64,000 nucleotides of DNA. Source: JBGAQP01 sp044220635 (GTDB lineage: Bacteria; Pseudomonadota; Gammaproteobacteria; Burkholderiales; Usitatibacteraceae). Shown here one piece after another: positions 10,479 through 17,791 of this stretch. The notes beneath the pieces are model-generated. The model worked only from the letters and a program-made list of their open reading frames with translations. It did not search any database and was not told the origin of the DNA. The stretch covers positions 1-64,000 of the forward strand of contig JBGAQP010000020.1 in assembly GCA_044220635.1 (NCBI GenBank), in the 5' to 3' direction. A program made the position numbers and the translations under genes. The number at the start of each line of letters is the position of its first letter. Position 1 is the first letter of the stretch.

Positions 10479-11381
10479 TCAGGACGCCGGCAGGATTTTC
10501 GCCGGATCGACGGGCTTGCCCTCGCGGCGGACCTCGAAGTGCAGCTTCACCTGGTCGGTGTCGCTCGCGCCCATCTCGGCGATCTTCTGGCCCTTCTTCA
10601 CGTCCTGCTGCTCCTTCACGACGATCGCGTCGTTGTGCGCGTAGGCCGACAGCCAGGTGTTGTTGTGCTTGATGATGACGAGCTTGCCGTAGCCGCGCAG
10701 GCCCGATCCCGCATAGACCACGCGGCCGCTCGCCGCGGCGACCACCGGCGTGCCCTTCTTCCCGGCGATGTCCACGCCCTTGCTCGCCTCCGTGAAGGCG
10801 CCCGTCACCTTGCCCTTCACGGGCCACATCCAGTCCACGTCCTCGGAGTCCGTGCCCGCGGGCTTCTCGGGCTCGGGAGCCGGCGTCGGCGCGCTGGCGA
10901 CCGCGGTGCCCGCTCCCTCGGGCTGCGAGAGCTGCGCGAGGGCCTTCTCCGAGAACGGCAGCTTCTGGCCGCGCGGCTCCACCTTCAGGGTCGGGGTGTT
11001 GGCGAGCGGGCGCGACTCGATGGGCCCGCCCGGGGCGAGCGGCGTGGTCACGGGGCCGGCCGGGGGTGCGGCGCCCGCGGGCGCGCGCAGCACCAGCACC
11101 TGACCCACGCTGATCACGTTGACGTTCGTGAGGTTGTTCCACGCGGCGAGCTCGCGGTAGTCGAGCCCGTACTGCAGCGCGATGCCCACGATGGTCTCGC
11201 CCTTCTTCACCGTGTGCGTGGGAACGGGCTTCTCCGAGGGCTTGGGCGCAGCGGGTTTCGGCGCCTCCGCCTTCGGCGTCGGGGCCGGCGGCTGGCGGTC
11301 GACCACGGGGGCGGGCTGTTTCGTCGCGCAGCCGGCGGCGAGGACAACGGCCGCGGCGAGGAGGAATCGGGTCGGCGTCAT
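10479..11381 (-). CDS. nlpD: NlpD-like lipoprotein (LysM + degenerate LytM/M23)
   Basis: This is a 300-residue outer-membrane lipoprotein. A signal peptide ends in the lipobox LAAGC (Cys18) and is followed by a Pro/Ala/Lys linker. A LysM peptidoglycan-binding domain sits at about 55-100 (HTVKKGETIVGIALQYGLDY), and a LytM/M23 domain at about 180-297. The metal ligands are missing: the position of the usual first His reads KGVDIAG, and the C-terminal HxH is reduced to KLHFEV. It should therefore act as an amidase activator rather than an enzyme, as in E. coli NlpD. It is the last gene of surE-pcm-nlpD; no rpoS follows, because the next gene is convergent. Confidence 0.9.
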   Translation of the reverse strand: MTPTRFLLAAAVVLAAGCATKQPAPVVDRQPPAPTPKAEAPKPAAPKPSEKPVPTHTVKKGETIVGIALQYGLDYRELAAWNNLTNVNVISVGQVLVLRAPAGAAPPAGPVTTPLAPGGPIESRPLANTPTLKVEPRGQKLPFSEKALAQLSQPEGAGTAVASAPTPAPEPEKPAGTDSEDVDWMWPVKGKVTGAFTEASKGVDIAGKKGTPVVAAASGRVVYAGSGLRGYGKLVIIKHNNTWLSAYAHNDAIVVKEQQDVKKGQKIAEMGASDTDQVKLHFEVRREGKPVDPAKILPAS

Positions 11382-11388
11382 GGCGGCC

Positions 11389-12054
11389 TCAGGCGAGCCC
11401 CGGGACGAGGGGCACGAAGCGCACCGCTTCGCGCCGCTCCTCGGTGAAGCCCTTTTCGTTGCGGTCGATCACGGTGAGCCACTGCTCCTCGGTGCCCACG
11501 GGAAGCACGAGGCGCCCGCCCGCCGCGAGTTGCTCCTTGAGCGCCGGCGGCACGTGGCTCGCGCAGGCCCCCGAGAGGATCGCGTCGTACGGACCGCCCT
11601 CGGCATAGCCCACGTGGCCGTCGGCGTGCTTGAAGCGCACGTTGTAGATCCTCAGGTCGCGCAGGTGCCGCCGCGCCTTGTCCATCAGCGGGGCGATGCG
11701 CTCGAGCGTGTAGACCTCCCTGGCGAGCCTCGCGAGGATGGCGGTCTGGTAGCCGCAGCCCGTGCCGATCTCGAGGACGCGGCCCGCGGGAGGGCCCGGC
11801 GGGCGCTTCTCGAACACGAGCTGCGTCATCAGCGCGACGATGAAGGGGCTCGAGATCGTCTGCCCGTGGCCGATGGGCAGCGGCGTGTCCTCGTAGGCGC
11901 GCGAGGCGATGCCCTCGTCCACGAAGGCGTGGCGCGGGATCTCGGCCATCGCGCCGAGCACGCGCTCGTCGGCGATGCCTGCCTTGCGCAGCATGTCGAC
12001 CATCCGCAGCCGCGTGCGCTCCGAGGTCATGCCGATGCCCGCGGGCAGGCTCAC
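11389..12054 (-). CDS. pcm: Protein-L-isoaspartate O-methyltransferase
   Basis: This is a 221-residue SAM-dependent enzyme that methylates L-isoaspartyl residues of aged proteins to start their repair. The SAM loop VLEIGTGCGYQTA is at about residues 92-104, with acidic post-motif YTLERIAPL and the family-specific PLPIGHGQTISSPFIVA (residues 58-75). The GTG at 12054 is chosen because GGGGAG lies 6 bases before it; an ATG eight codons in (MTSERTRL) is an alternative. It sits between surE and nlpD, the order conserved in many Proteobacteria, with 7 and 31 base gaps. Confidence 0.92.
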   Translation of the reverse strand: MSLPAGIGMTSERTRLRMVDMLRKAGIADERVLGAMAEIPRHAFVDEGIASRAYEDTPLPIGHGQTISSPFIVALMTQLVFEKRPPGPPAGRVLEIGTGCGYQTAILARLAREVYTLERIAPLMDKARRHLRDLRIYNVRFKHADGHVGYAEGGPYDAILSGACASHVPPALKEQLAAGGRLVLPVGTEEQWLTVIDRNEKGFTEERREAVRFVPLVPGLA

Positions 12055-12085
12055 GGCCGGCTCCCCGGAGAATTCCGCGGCGGTC

Positions 12086-12829
12086 TCAGGACCCGATCCA
12101 TGTCGCGAGCGAGGGCATGAGCGTGCCGTCGGTGAGGTCGACCTGGAGGGGCGTCACCGACACGAAGCCGCGCTCGAGGGCGTTGAAGTCCGTGCCCGGG
12201 CCGGCCTCGCGCGCGGGACCCGCGGCGCCGACCCAGTAGACCGTCTCGCCCCGGGGATTGCGGCCCTTCACGACGGGCTGCGCCTTGTGGCGCCGGCCAA
12301 GCCGCGTCACCTCGAGTCCCTTCATTTCCTCCCAGGGCACGTCCGGGACGTTCACGTTGAGCAGCACCGGGGCGCCCAGCGGGGCGCGCGCGAAGCGCTC
12401 GACCAGCTCGCGGGCCACGCGCGCCGCGGTGTCGAAATGCCGGAACTCCTTGCCCACGAGCGACATCGCGATCGAGGGCACGCCGAGAAGGTAGCCCTCG
12501 GTGGCGGCGGCGACCGTGCCCGAGTAGATCGTGTCGTCGCCCATGTTCGAGCCGGCGTTGACGCCCGAGACCACGACGTCGGGCTCGAAATCGAGCAGGC
12601 CCGTGACCGCCATGTGCACGCAGTCGGTCGGGGTGCCGTTCACGTACCAGAATCCGTTGGGCGCCCGGTTCACCATGAGCGGGCGGTCCAGGGTGAGGGA
12701 GTTCGAGGCGCCGCTGCGGTCGCGTTCGGGGGCGACGACGGTGATCTCGCCGAGGGCCGAGAGTCCTTCGGCGAGCGCTGCGAGCCCGGGGGAGAAGTAG
12801 CCGTCGTCGTTCGAGAGGAGGATGCGCAT
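12086..12829 (-). CDS. surE: 5'/3'-nucleotidase SurE
   Basis: This is a metal-dependent stationary-phase survival nucleotidase that dephosphorylates nucleoside monophosphates. It has 247 residues (E. coli 253). The metal-binding N-terminus MRILLSNDDGYFSPGL contains the Asp8-Asp9 pair; GASNSLTL near residue 37 and VSGVNAGSNMGDDTIYSGTV near 89-108 supply the remaining ligands and phosphate contacts. The ATG at 12829 gives the canonical N-terminus; the much longer open frame upstream is antisense to the M13 peptidase. It is first in surE-pcm-nlpD and has a consensus -10 element 46 bases upstream. Confidence 0.95.
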   Translation of the reverse strand: MRILLSNDDGYFSPGLAALAEGLSALGEITVVAPERDRSGASNSLTLDRPLMVNRAPNGFWYVNGTPTDCVHMAVTGLLDFEPDVVVSGVNAGSNMGDDTIYSGTVAAATEGYLLGVPSIAMSLVGKEFRHFDTAARVARELVERFARAPLGAPVLLNVNVPDVPWEEMKGLEVTRLGRRHKAQPVVKGRNPRGETVYWVGAAGPAREAGPGTDFNALERGFVSVTPLQVDLTDGTLMPSLATWIGS

Positions 12830-12875
12830 GCCTGGGCGGTTTCCGGGTGCGTCTCCACCCATGATTTTGCGCCGA

Positions 12876-12881
12876 ATTATA
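12876..12881 (-). promoter_or_regulatory. -10 hexamer of the surE-pcm-nlpD promoter
   Basis: A perfect TATAAT on the minus strand (in GCTATAATTCGG) lies 46 bases upstream of the surE start. In this GC-rich sequence a perfect -10 is notable. No convincing TTGACA-like -35 is seen at 16-18 bases. Confidence 0.5.
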
Positions 12882-12970
12882 GCATCGCCCCCCTGCCGGC
12901 CGCCGTCACAAACGGTGAATTTCCCGGCGCCCCGCCGCCCTAGAATGACGACTTTCGCGCCCCGACGCCC

Positions 12971-14998
12971 ATGAGCTCCCGCCGACCGATCCGGATCCTC
13001 GCCGCCACCGCCGTCGTCGCGCTCGCCCCCGTGGCGCAGGCGAGCCTCGACCTCGAAGGGGTCTCGCGAGACCTCGACGCCTGCCAGGACTTCTACCAGT
13101 ACGCGAACCGGAAATGGCTCGAGACCACGGCCATTCCTGACGACCGCTCGGCCTGGGGCAGCTTCGCGATCGTCGACCGGCGCAACGAGGAACTCGTGCG
13201 CTCGATCCTCGAGGCGGCGCTCCAGTCCCCGCCGCCCGCGGGCACGGCCACCCGCAAGGTGGTCGATTACTACGCGAGCGGCCTCGACCTCGCCGCCATC
13301 GAGCGCGCCGGCCTCGCCCCTCTCGCCCCGCTCGAGCGGCGCATCGCCGAGGTCGCGGACGCCGCGAGCCTCGCGCGCGCACTCGCCGCGCTGCACGAGG
13401 CGGGCGTGTTCGCGGGCTTCTCCTTCTACGTGCGCCCCGATGCGCGCGACTCCTCGCGCTACCTCGCCGAGATCGCGCAGGGCGGCCTGGGCCTTCCGGA
13501 TCGCGATTTCTATTTCCTGGAGGACGCGCGCTCGAAGCAGTGGCGCGAGGCCTACCGCGCGCACCTCGCGCGCGTGTTCGCGCTGGCCGGGGAGCCGGCC
13601 GAGGCGGCCGCAAGGTCGGCCGATGCCGTGTTCGCGCTCGAGACCGAGCTCGCGCGCGCTTCCATGACGCAGGTCGAGCAGCGCGACCTCGACCGCACCT
13701 ACAACAAGGGCGCGGTCGGCAACCTCGCGGAGGAAGCCCCCGGATTGCCCTGGCGCCAGTACCTCGATGCCATCGGCGCGCGCCAGGTCCTCGAGGTGAA
13801 CGTCGCGCAGCCGGACTTCTTCAAGGCCCTGGGCGCGCTCGCGACGCAGCAGCCGCCCGCGCAATGGCGCGCCTACCTGCGCTGGCACCTCCTCAAGGAC
13901 GCCGCGACCAAGCTGCCGCGCGCGTTCGTGCAGGCGGACTTCGACTTCTACAAGGCGACCCTCGAGGGCAAGAAGGCGATGCCGAGCCGCCATCGCCAGG
14001 TGCTCGCGGTCATCAACGGCAACTTCGGCGACGAGCCGATGGCCCAGGCGCTGGGACGCCTCTACGTCGAGCGTGCGTTCCCGGCCGACGCCAAGGCCCG
14101 GGCGCTCGCGCTCGTCACGAACCTCAAGGGTGCGCTGGGCGCCCGGCTGCGCACGCTCGAGTGGATGGGAGAGGACACGCGGCGCGAAGCCCTCGCGAAG
14201 CTCGCGGCGATGCGCGTGAAGATCGGCTACCCCGACCGCTGGCGCGACTACGCCGACGCCGAGGTCGGGCCTCACGGCTTCGCGGGCAACTGGATGCGCG
14301 CCAACGCCTTCGAACTGCGCCGCCAGGTGGCGCTCGCGGGCAGGCCCGTGGACCGCGACGACTGGTGGATGGCCCCGCAGATCGTCAACGCCTACTACAG
14401 CTCGCGCAGGAACGAGATCGTCTTCCCGGCGGGCATCCTGCAGCCGCCGTTCTTCGATCCGAAGGCCGACGACGCGGTGAACTACGGGGCGATCGGCATG
14501 GTCATCGGCCACGAGATCACCCACGGCTTCGACGACCGCGGCCGCCGTTTCGACGCCCGCGGCAACCTCCGCGACTGGTGGACGCCCGAGGACGAGCGCC
14601 GCTACCTCGAGCGCGCCCGCCTCGTCGAGAAGCAGTTCGACGCCTACGAAGGCGTCGAAGGCGTGAAGCTCAACGGCAAGCTCACCCTCGGGGAGAATCT
14701 CTCGGACATCGGTGGCCTCAAGATCGCCTATCTCGCCCTGCAGAAGGCGCTCGAGGGCAAGCCCCGCGCGGCGATCGACGGCCTGAGCCCCGAGCAGCGC
14801 TTCTTCCTCTCTTTCGCCCAGGCCTGGCGCAGCCGCTACCGCCCGGAGCACGAGCGGCTGCTGCTGCAGACCGACGCGCACTCCCCGCCGCGCTTCCGCG
14901 TGCGCGGCACGCTCGCCAACATGCCCGAGTTCGACGCGGCCTTCTCCTGTCGCACGCAGTCGCGGCGCGCCGCGGGGGATCACGCGACCATCTGGTAG
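12971..14998 (+). CDS. M13 family metallopeptidase (neprilysin/PepO-like)
   Basis: This is a zinc oligopeptidase of 675 residues, the full family length. A signal peptide (RILAATAVVALAPVAQA) indicates export. Near the N-terminus it has the M13_N marker DFYQYANRKWL. The catalytic HEITH is at residues 514-518 with the third zinc ligand Glu575 in ENLSDIGG; the substrate-binding NAYY and the conserved GRRFDARGNLRDWW are also present. The C-terminus ends shortly after the usual FRVRG...NMPEFDAAF block. A TAGAAT -10-like hexamer at 12941 could be its promoter, divergent from surE. It probably degrades peptides in the periplasm. Confidence 0.93.
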   Translation: MSSRRPIRILAATAVVALAPVAQASLDLEGVSRDLDACQDFYQYANRKWLETTAIPDDRSAWGSFAIVDRRNEELVRSILEAALQSPPPAGTATRKVVDYYASGLDLAAIERAGLAPLAPLERRIAEVADAASLARALAALHEAGVFAGFSFYVRPDARDSSRYLAEIAQGGLGLPDRDFYFLEDARSKQWREAYRAHLARVFALAGEPAEAAARSADAVFALETELARASMTQVEQRDLDRTYNKGAVGNLAEEAPGLPWRQYLDAIGARQVLEVNVAQPDFFKALGALATQQPPAQWRAYLRWHLLKDAATKLPRAFVQADFDFYKATLEGKKAMPSRHRQVLAVINGNFGDEPMAQALGRLYVERAFPADAKARALALVTNLKGALGARLRTLEWMGEDTRREALAKLAAMRVKIGYPDRWRDYADAEVGPHGFAGNWMRANAFELRRQVALAGRPVDRDDWWMAPQIVNAYYSSRRNEIVFPAGILQPPFFDPKADDAVNYGAIGMVIGHEITHGFDDRGRRFDARGNLRDWWTPEDERRYLERARLVEKQFDAYEGVEGVKLNGKLTLGENLSDIGGLKIAYLALQKALEGKPRAAIDGLSPEQRFFLSFAQAWRSRYRPEHERLLLQTDAHSPPRFRVRGTLANMPEFDAAFSCRTQSRRAAGDHATIW

Positions 14999-15062
14999 GA
15001 AAAAGCGCAGCGGAACGGGATAATGGGGCCATGAACGGCCCCGCTCCAGTCCGCGCGCGCCC

Positions 15063-15836
15063 ATGAGCCTTCCGGGCCTCTTCGACCTCGGGGGCAAGGT
15101 CGCCCTCGTCACCGGCGCCTCGAGCGGGCTCGGCAACCACTTCTCCCGCACCCTCGCCTCGGCCGGGGCCGTCGTCGTCGCCGGCGCGCGGCGAACCGAC
15201 CGGCTCGAGGCGCTCGTCGCGGAGATTTCCGCCGCGGGCGGGCGCGCCCACGCCGTGTCCCTCGACGTGGCCGATCCGGACTCCATCGCCCGCGCGATGG
15301 CGCGGACGCTGGATCTCGCGGGCGCGCCCGACATCCTCGTGAACAACGCCGGCATCGCGCAGGCGAAGCCCTCCCTCGAGCTCGCCGAGGAGGACTGGCG
15401 GCAGGTCATGGGCACGAACCTCGACGGCGCCTGGCGCATGGCGCAGGCCGTCGCGAAGTCGATGGTCGCCGCGAAGAAGGGCGGCAGCCTCGTGAACATC
15501 GCCTCGATCCTCGGGCTGCGGGTCGCGGGTTCGCTCCTCGCGTACGCCGCCGCGAAGGCCGCGCTCATCCAGGTGACCAAGGCCCTCGCCCTCGAGTGGG
15601 CGCGCCACGGCATCCGCGTGAACGCGATCGCCCCGGGCTACGTCGAGACCGAGATGAACCGCGATTTCTTCCGGACCGAGGCCGGCCAGGCGATGGTGAA
15701 GCGCGTCCCGCAGCGGCGCATCGGCAGCCCCGCCGACCTCGACGGCGCACTCCTGCTGCTCGCCTCGGGTGCGTCGTCCTACATGACCGGCTCCGTCGTC
15801 GTCGTCGACGGCGGGCATCTCGTCAACTCTCTCTGA
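15063..15836 (+). CDS. SDR family oxidoreductase
   Basis: This is a 257-residue classical short-chain dehydrogenase/reductase. The cofactor loop is TGASSGLG (residues 17-24), with an Arg-Arg after beta-2 (GARRTDR) that favours NADP(H). The NNAG motif is at 94-97, and the catalytic Ser148, Tyr161 and Lys165 are in NIASIL and YAAAK. The C-terminal segment APGYVETEMNRDFF is typical of FabG-like enzymes. It is 10 bases upstream of an acyl-CoA dehydrogenase gene, so a 3-hydroxyacyl-CoA or related beta-oxidation substrate is plausible. A GATAAT -10-like hexamer occurs near 15019. The exact substrate is unknown. Confidence 0.88.
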   Translation: MSLPGLFDLGGKVALVTGASSGLGNHFSRTLASAGAVVVAGARRTDRLEALVAEISAAGGRAHAVSLDVADPDSIARAMARTLDLAGAPDILVNNAGIAQAKPSLELAEEDWRQVMGTNLDGAWRMAQAVAKSMVAAKKGGSLVNIASILGLRVAGSLLAYAAAKAALIQVTKALALEWARHGIRVNAIAPGYVETEMNRDFFRTEAGQAMVKRVPQRRIGSPADLDGALLLLASGASSYMTGSVVVVDGGHLVNSL

Positions 15837-15845
15837 TATCCCGGC

Positions 15846-17042
15846 ATGGACTTCGCGCTGCCGTCCGAGGTCCGCGCCTGGCAGAAGCGCTACCGGGACT
15901 TCGTCCGCCACCACGTCCTGCCGTACGACACGACGCCGGAATCGTTCGACGAGCACCAGAACATCCGCGGGGACCTGCTCGAGCTGCTGCGGGCGAAGGC
16001 GAAGGAGGAAGGTCTCTGGGCCCCGCAGATGCCGCGCTCGCGCGGCGGCCAGGGCCTCACGGTCACCGGCATGGCGGCGTGCTACGAGGAGCTCAACTAC
16101 TCGCTCTTCGGGCCCGTGGCGGCGAACTGCGCCGCGCCCGACGACGGCAACATGATGCTGCTCGAGAAGGTCGGCACCGAGGCGCAGAAGGAGCGCTGGC
16201 TGCAGCCGATCGTCGAGGGCTCGGTGCGCTCGGCCTTCGCGATGACCGAGCCCCACCCGGGCGCGGGCTCGGACCCCTCGATGATGCTCACCACGGCGCG
16301 CCGGCGCGGGGACGGCTGGGTCGTCGAGGGGCGCAAGTGGTTCATCACGGGCGCGGGCGAGGCGAAGCACTTCATCGTCGTCGCGCGCACCTCCGACGAC
16401 CCGCGCAAGGGCCTCACGGCGTTCCTGTTCGATCGCGACCAGCCCGGCTGGCGCGTCGTGCGGCGCATCCCGATCCTCGGCCCCGAGGAGCACGGCGGGC
16501 ATTGCGAGCTCGAGTTCGAAGGCCTCGAGATCCCGGACGAGAACCGCCTGATGAACGTGGGCGACGGGCTCAAGGTCACGCAGATCCGGCTCGGCACCGC
16601 CCGGCTCACGCACTGCATGCGCTGGCTGGGGCTGTCGCGCCGCTGCCTGGACATCGCCGCCGACTACGCCTCGGAGCGCGAATCGCAGGGCCGCAGGCTC
16701 GCCGATCGCGAGACGGTGCAGGTGAAGCTCGGGCACTGCGCGACCCAGGTCGAGATCGGCCGCCTGCTCGTCATGAAGGCCGCCGCTTTCCTCGATCGCG
16801 GCGACTTCGCGCGCAAGGAAATCTCCATGGCGAAGGTGCACGTGGCGGACACCCTGCACCTGTGCGCGGATGCCGCGATCCAGGTTTGCGGAGCGCGCGG
16901 CTATTCGACGGACACGCCCCTCGAGTGGATCTACCGCTACGCTCGCCAGGCGCGCCTCGTCGACGGCGCCTCGGAAGTGCACCAGCAGGTGCTCGCGCGC
17001 TTCTTCCTCGAGGAACGCGGCGACTTCTGGCGCTGGGCGTAG
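15846..17042 (+). CDS. Acyl-CoA dehydrogenase family protein (ACAD10/11-like)
   Basis: This is an FAD-dependent dehydrogenase of 398 residues that would introduce the alpha-beta double bond in an acyl-CoA. The FAD/substrate motif AFAMTEPHPGAGSDPSMM lies near residue 130, and GWVVEGRKWFITGAG and the C-terminal CGARGYS are in place. The C-terminal block reads RLVDGASEVHQQ, the form seen in ACAD10/11-type members, with Asp-Gly where MCAD-type enzymes have Glu-Gly. It follows the SDR gene by 9 bases and overlaps the next gene by one base (TAGTG), making a three-gene unit for an unidentified acyl substrate. Confidence 0.88.
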   Translation: MDFALPSEVRAWQKRYRDFVRHHVLPYDTTPESFDEHQNIRGDLLELLRAKAKEEGLWAPQMPRSRGGQGLTVTGMAACYEELNYSLFGPVAANCAAPDDGNMMLLEKVGTEAQKERWLQPIVEGSVRSAFAMTEPHPGAGSDPSMMLTTARRRGDGWVVEGRKWFITGAGEAKHFIVVARTSDDPRKGLTAFLFDRDQPGWRVVRRIPILGPEEHGGHCELEFEGLEIPDENRLMNVGDGLKVTQIRLGTARLTHCMRWLGLSRRCLDIAADYASERESQGRRLADRETVQVKLGHCATQVEIGRLLVMKAAAFLDRGDFARKEISMAKVHVADTLHLCADAAIQVCGARGYSTDTPLEWIYRYARQARLVDGASEVHQQVLARFFLEERGDFWRWA

Positions 17043-17674
17043 TGGTGGATCCGGACCTGCGGGTCTATCTCGCCGCCTGGATGGGCTTCTGCGTCGCGTG
17101 CGCGGCGTATGCCTGGCGCGCGCGTCGCGATCTCGCCACCCGTTATGCGGGATACGGCGACTCGCTGCGCGAGCCCTGGAAGCTCGGCACTTTCGCGCTC
17201 GCCACCGCCTCGTTCGTGATCGTGGCCCCGTGGACGGGCGACCCGACCTGGGACTGGTTCGATGCGCTGTTCATGTCGGTGCTGACCTACCTCAGCGCGC
17301 CCTGGGCCGTGGGCGTGCTCTTCCTCGCGCTCCGCGGCCACGCGCCGAGGCTCCACGCGCCGCTCGCCGCCTGCGCGTGGATGTTCTCGGCGAGCTGGTC
17401 GTACGACCTCTACATCCTGCTTCGCGACGGCGTGTACCCGGTGGGCTGGGCGGCCAACATCGCCGCCGCCTCCGTGCTCTACGCGAGCGCGGGACTGCTC
17501 TGGAACCTCGAGCGCCACCCGGTCCGGGGCGTGATCTTCGCGTTCATGCGCGAAGGCTGGCCGCGACCCGTCGGGCCCGGCACCCTTCGCGCCATCGCCT
17601 GGGCCGCCGCGCCCTTCGTCCTCCTCGTCGCCGCGACGGTCGCGTGGTTCCTCTGGGAGTTCCTGCGCGGTTGA
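17042..17674 (+). CDS. Hypothetical membrane protein, six predicted helices
   Basis: I do not recognise this family. The 210-residue protein has about six hydrophobic helices (around residues 8-25, 46-63, 74-100, 106-130, 138-158 and 180-207) and Trp/Tyr-rich segments such as WSYDLYILLRDGVYPVGWAA. The start is a GTG that overlaps the stop of the acyl-CoA dehydrogenase gene (TAGTG); a second GTG follows immediately. No ATG is available near the start. The coupling suggests it belongs with the SDR/dehydrogenase pair, but nothing in the sequence says how. It is followed by a palindromic repeat element. Confidence 0.65.
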   Translation: MVDPDLRVYLAAWMGFCVACAAYAWRARRDLATRYAGYGDSLREPWKLGTFALATASFVIVAPWTGDPTWDWFDALFMSVLTYLSAPWAVGVLFLALRGHAPRLHAPLAACAWMFSASWSYDLYILLRDGVYPVGWAANIAAASVLYASAGLLWNLERHPVRGVIFAFMREGWPRPVGPGTLRAIAWAAAPFVLLVAATVAWFLWEFLRG

Positions 17675-17684
17675 ATCGACCGAA

Positions 17685-17770
17685 AAATGGGGACAGTCCC
17701 CATTTATTCCTTGTAACAGACGAGAGGCTGCACAATTGTTACAGCGAACAAATGGGGACTGTCCCCATTT
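17685..17770. repeat. Paired palindromic repeat (BIME/REP-like), also likely bidirectional terminator
   Basis: Two near-identical 21-base palindromes, AAATGGGGACAGTCCCCATTT (17685-17705) and a copy with CTG in place of CAG at its centre (17750-17770), flank a 44-base spacer. The spacer itself contains a 7-base inverted repeat (TGTAACA 17712-17718, TGTTACA 17737-17743). It lies between two convergent genes, and the right palindrome runs into TTTTT, so it can also end transcription. This GGGGAC-GTCCCC palindrome type recurs in many proteobacterial genomes and is associated with RAYT (Y1) transposases; none is encoded here. Confidence 0.8.
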
Positions 17771-17791
17771 TTCGAGGGGGCAGGTCCATTC

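Noticed and set aside
10479..11381. NlpD homologue as an active M23 endopeptidase
   Set aside because: The metal-binding His of the first motif and the first His of HxH are absent.
15031..15066. ATG of an 11-codon reading frame overlapping the SDR start
   Set aside because: No ribosome site and it is the tail of a long shadow frame; no evidence of a leader peptide.
12086..15613. 1175-codon minus-strand frame containing surE
   Set aside because: Only the last 248 codons are SurE; the rest is antisense to the M13 peptidase and SDR genes.
17685..17770. Palindrome pair as a CRISPR array
   Set aside because: Only two units, each a self-palindrome, with a structured spacer and no cas genes.
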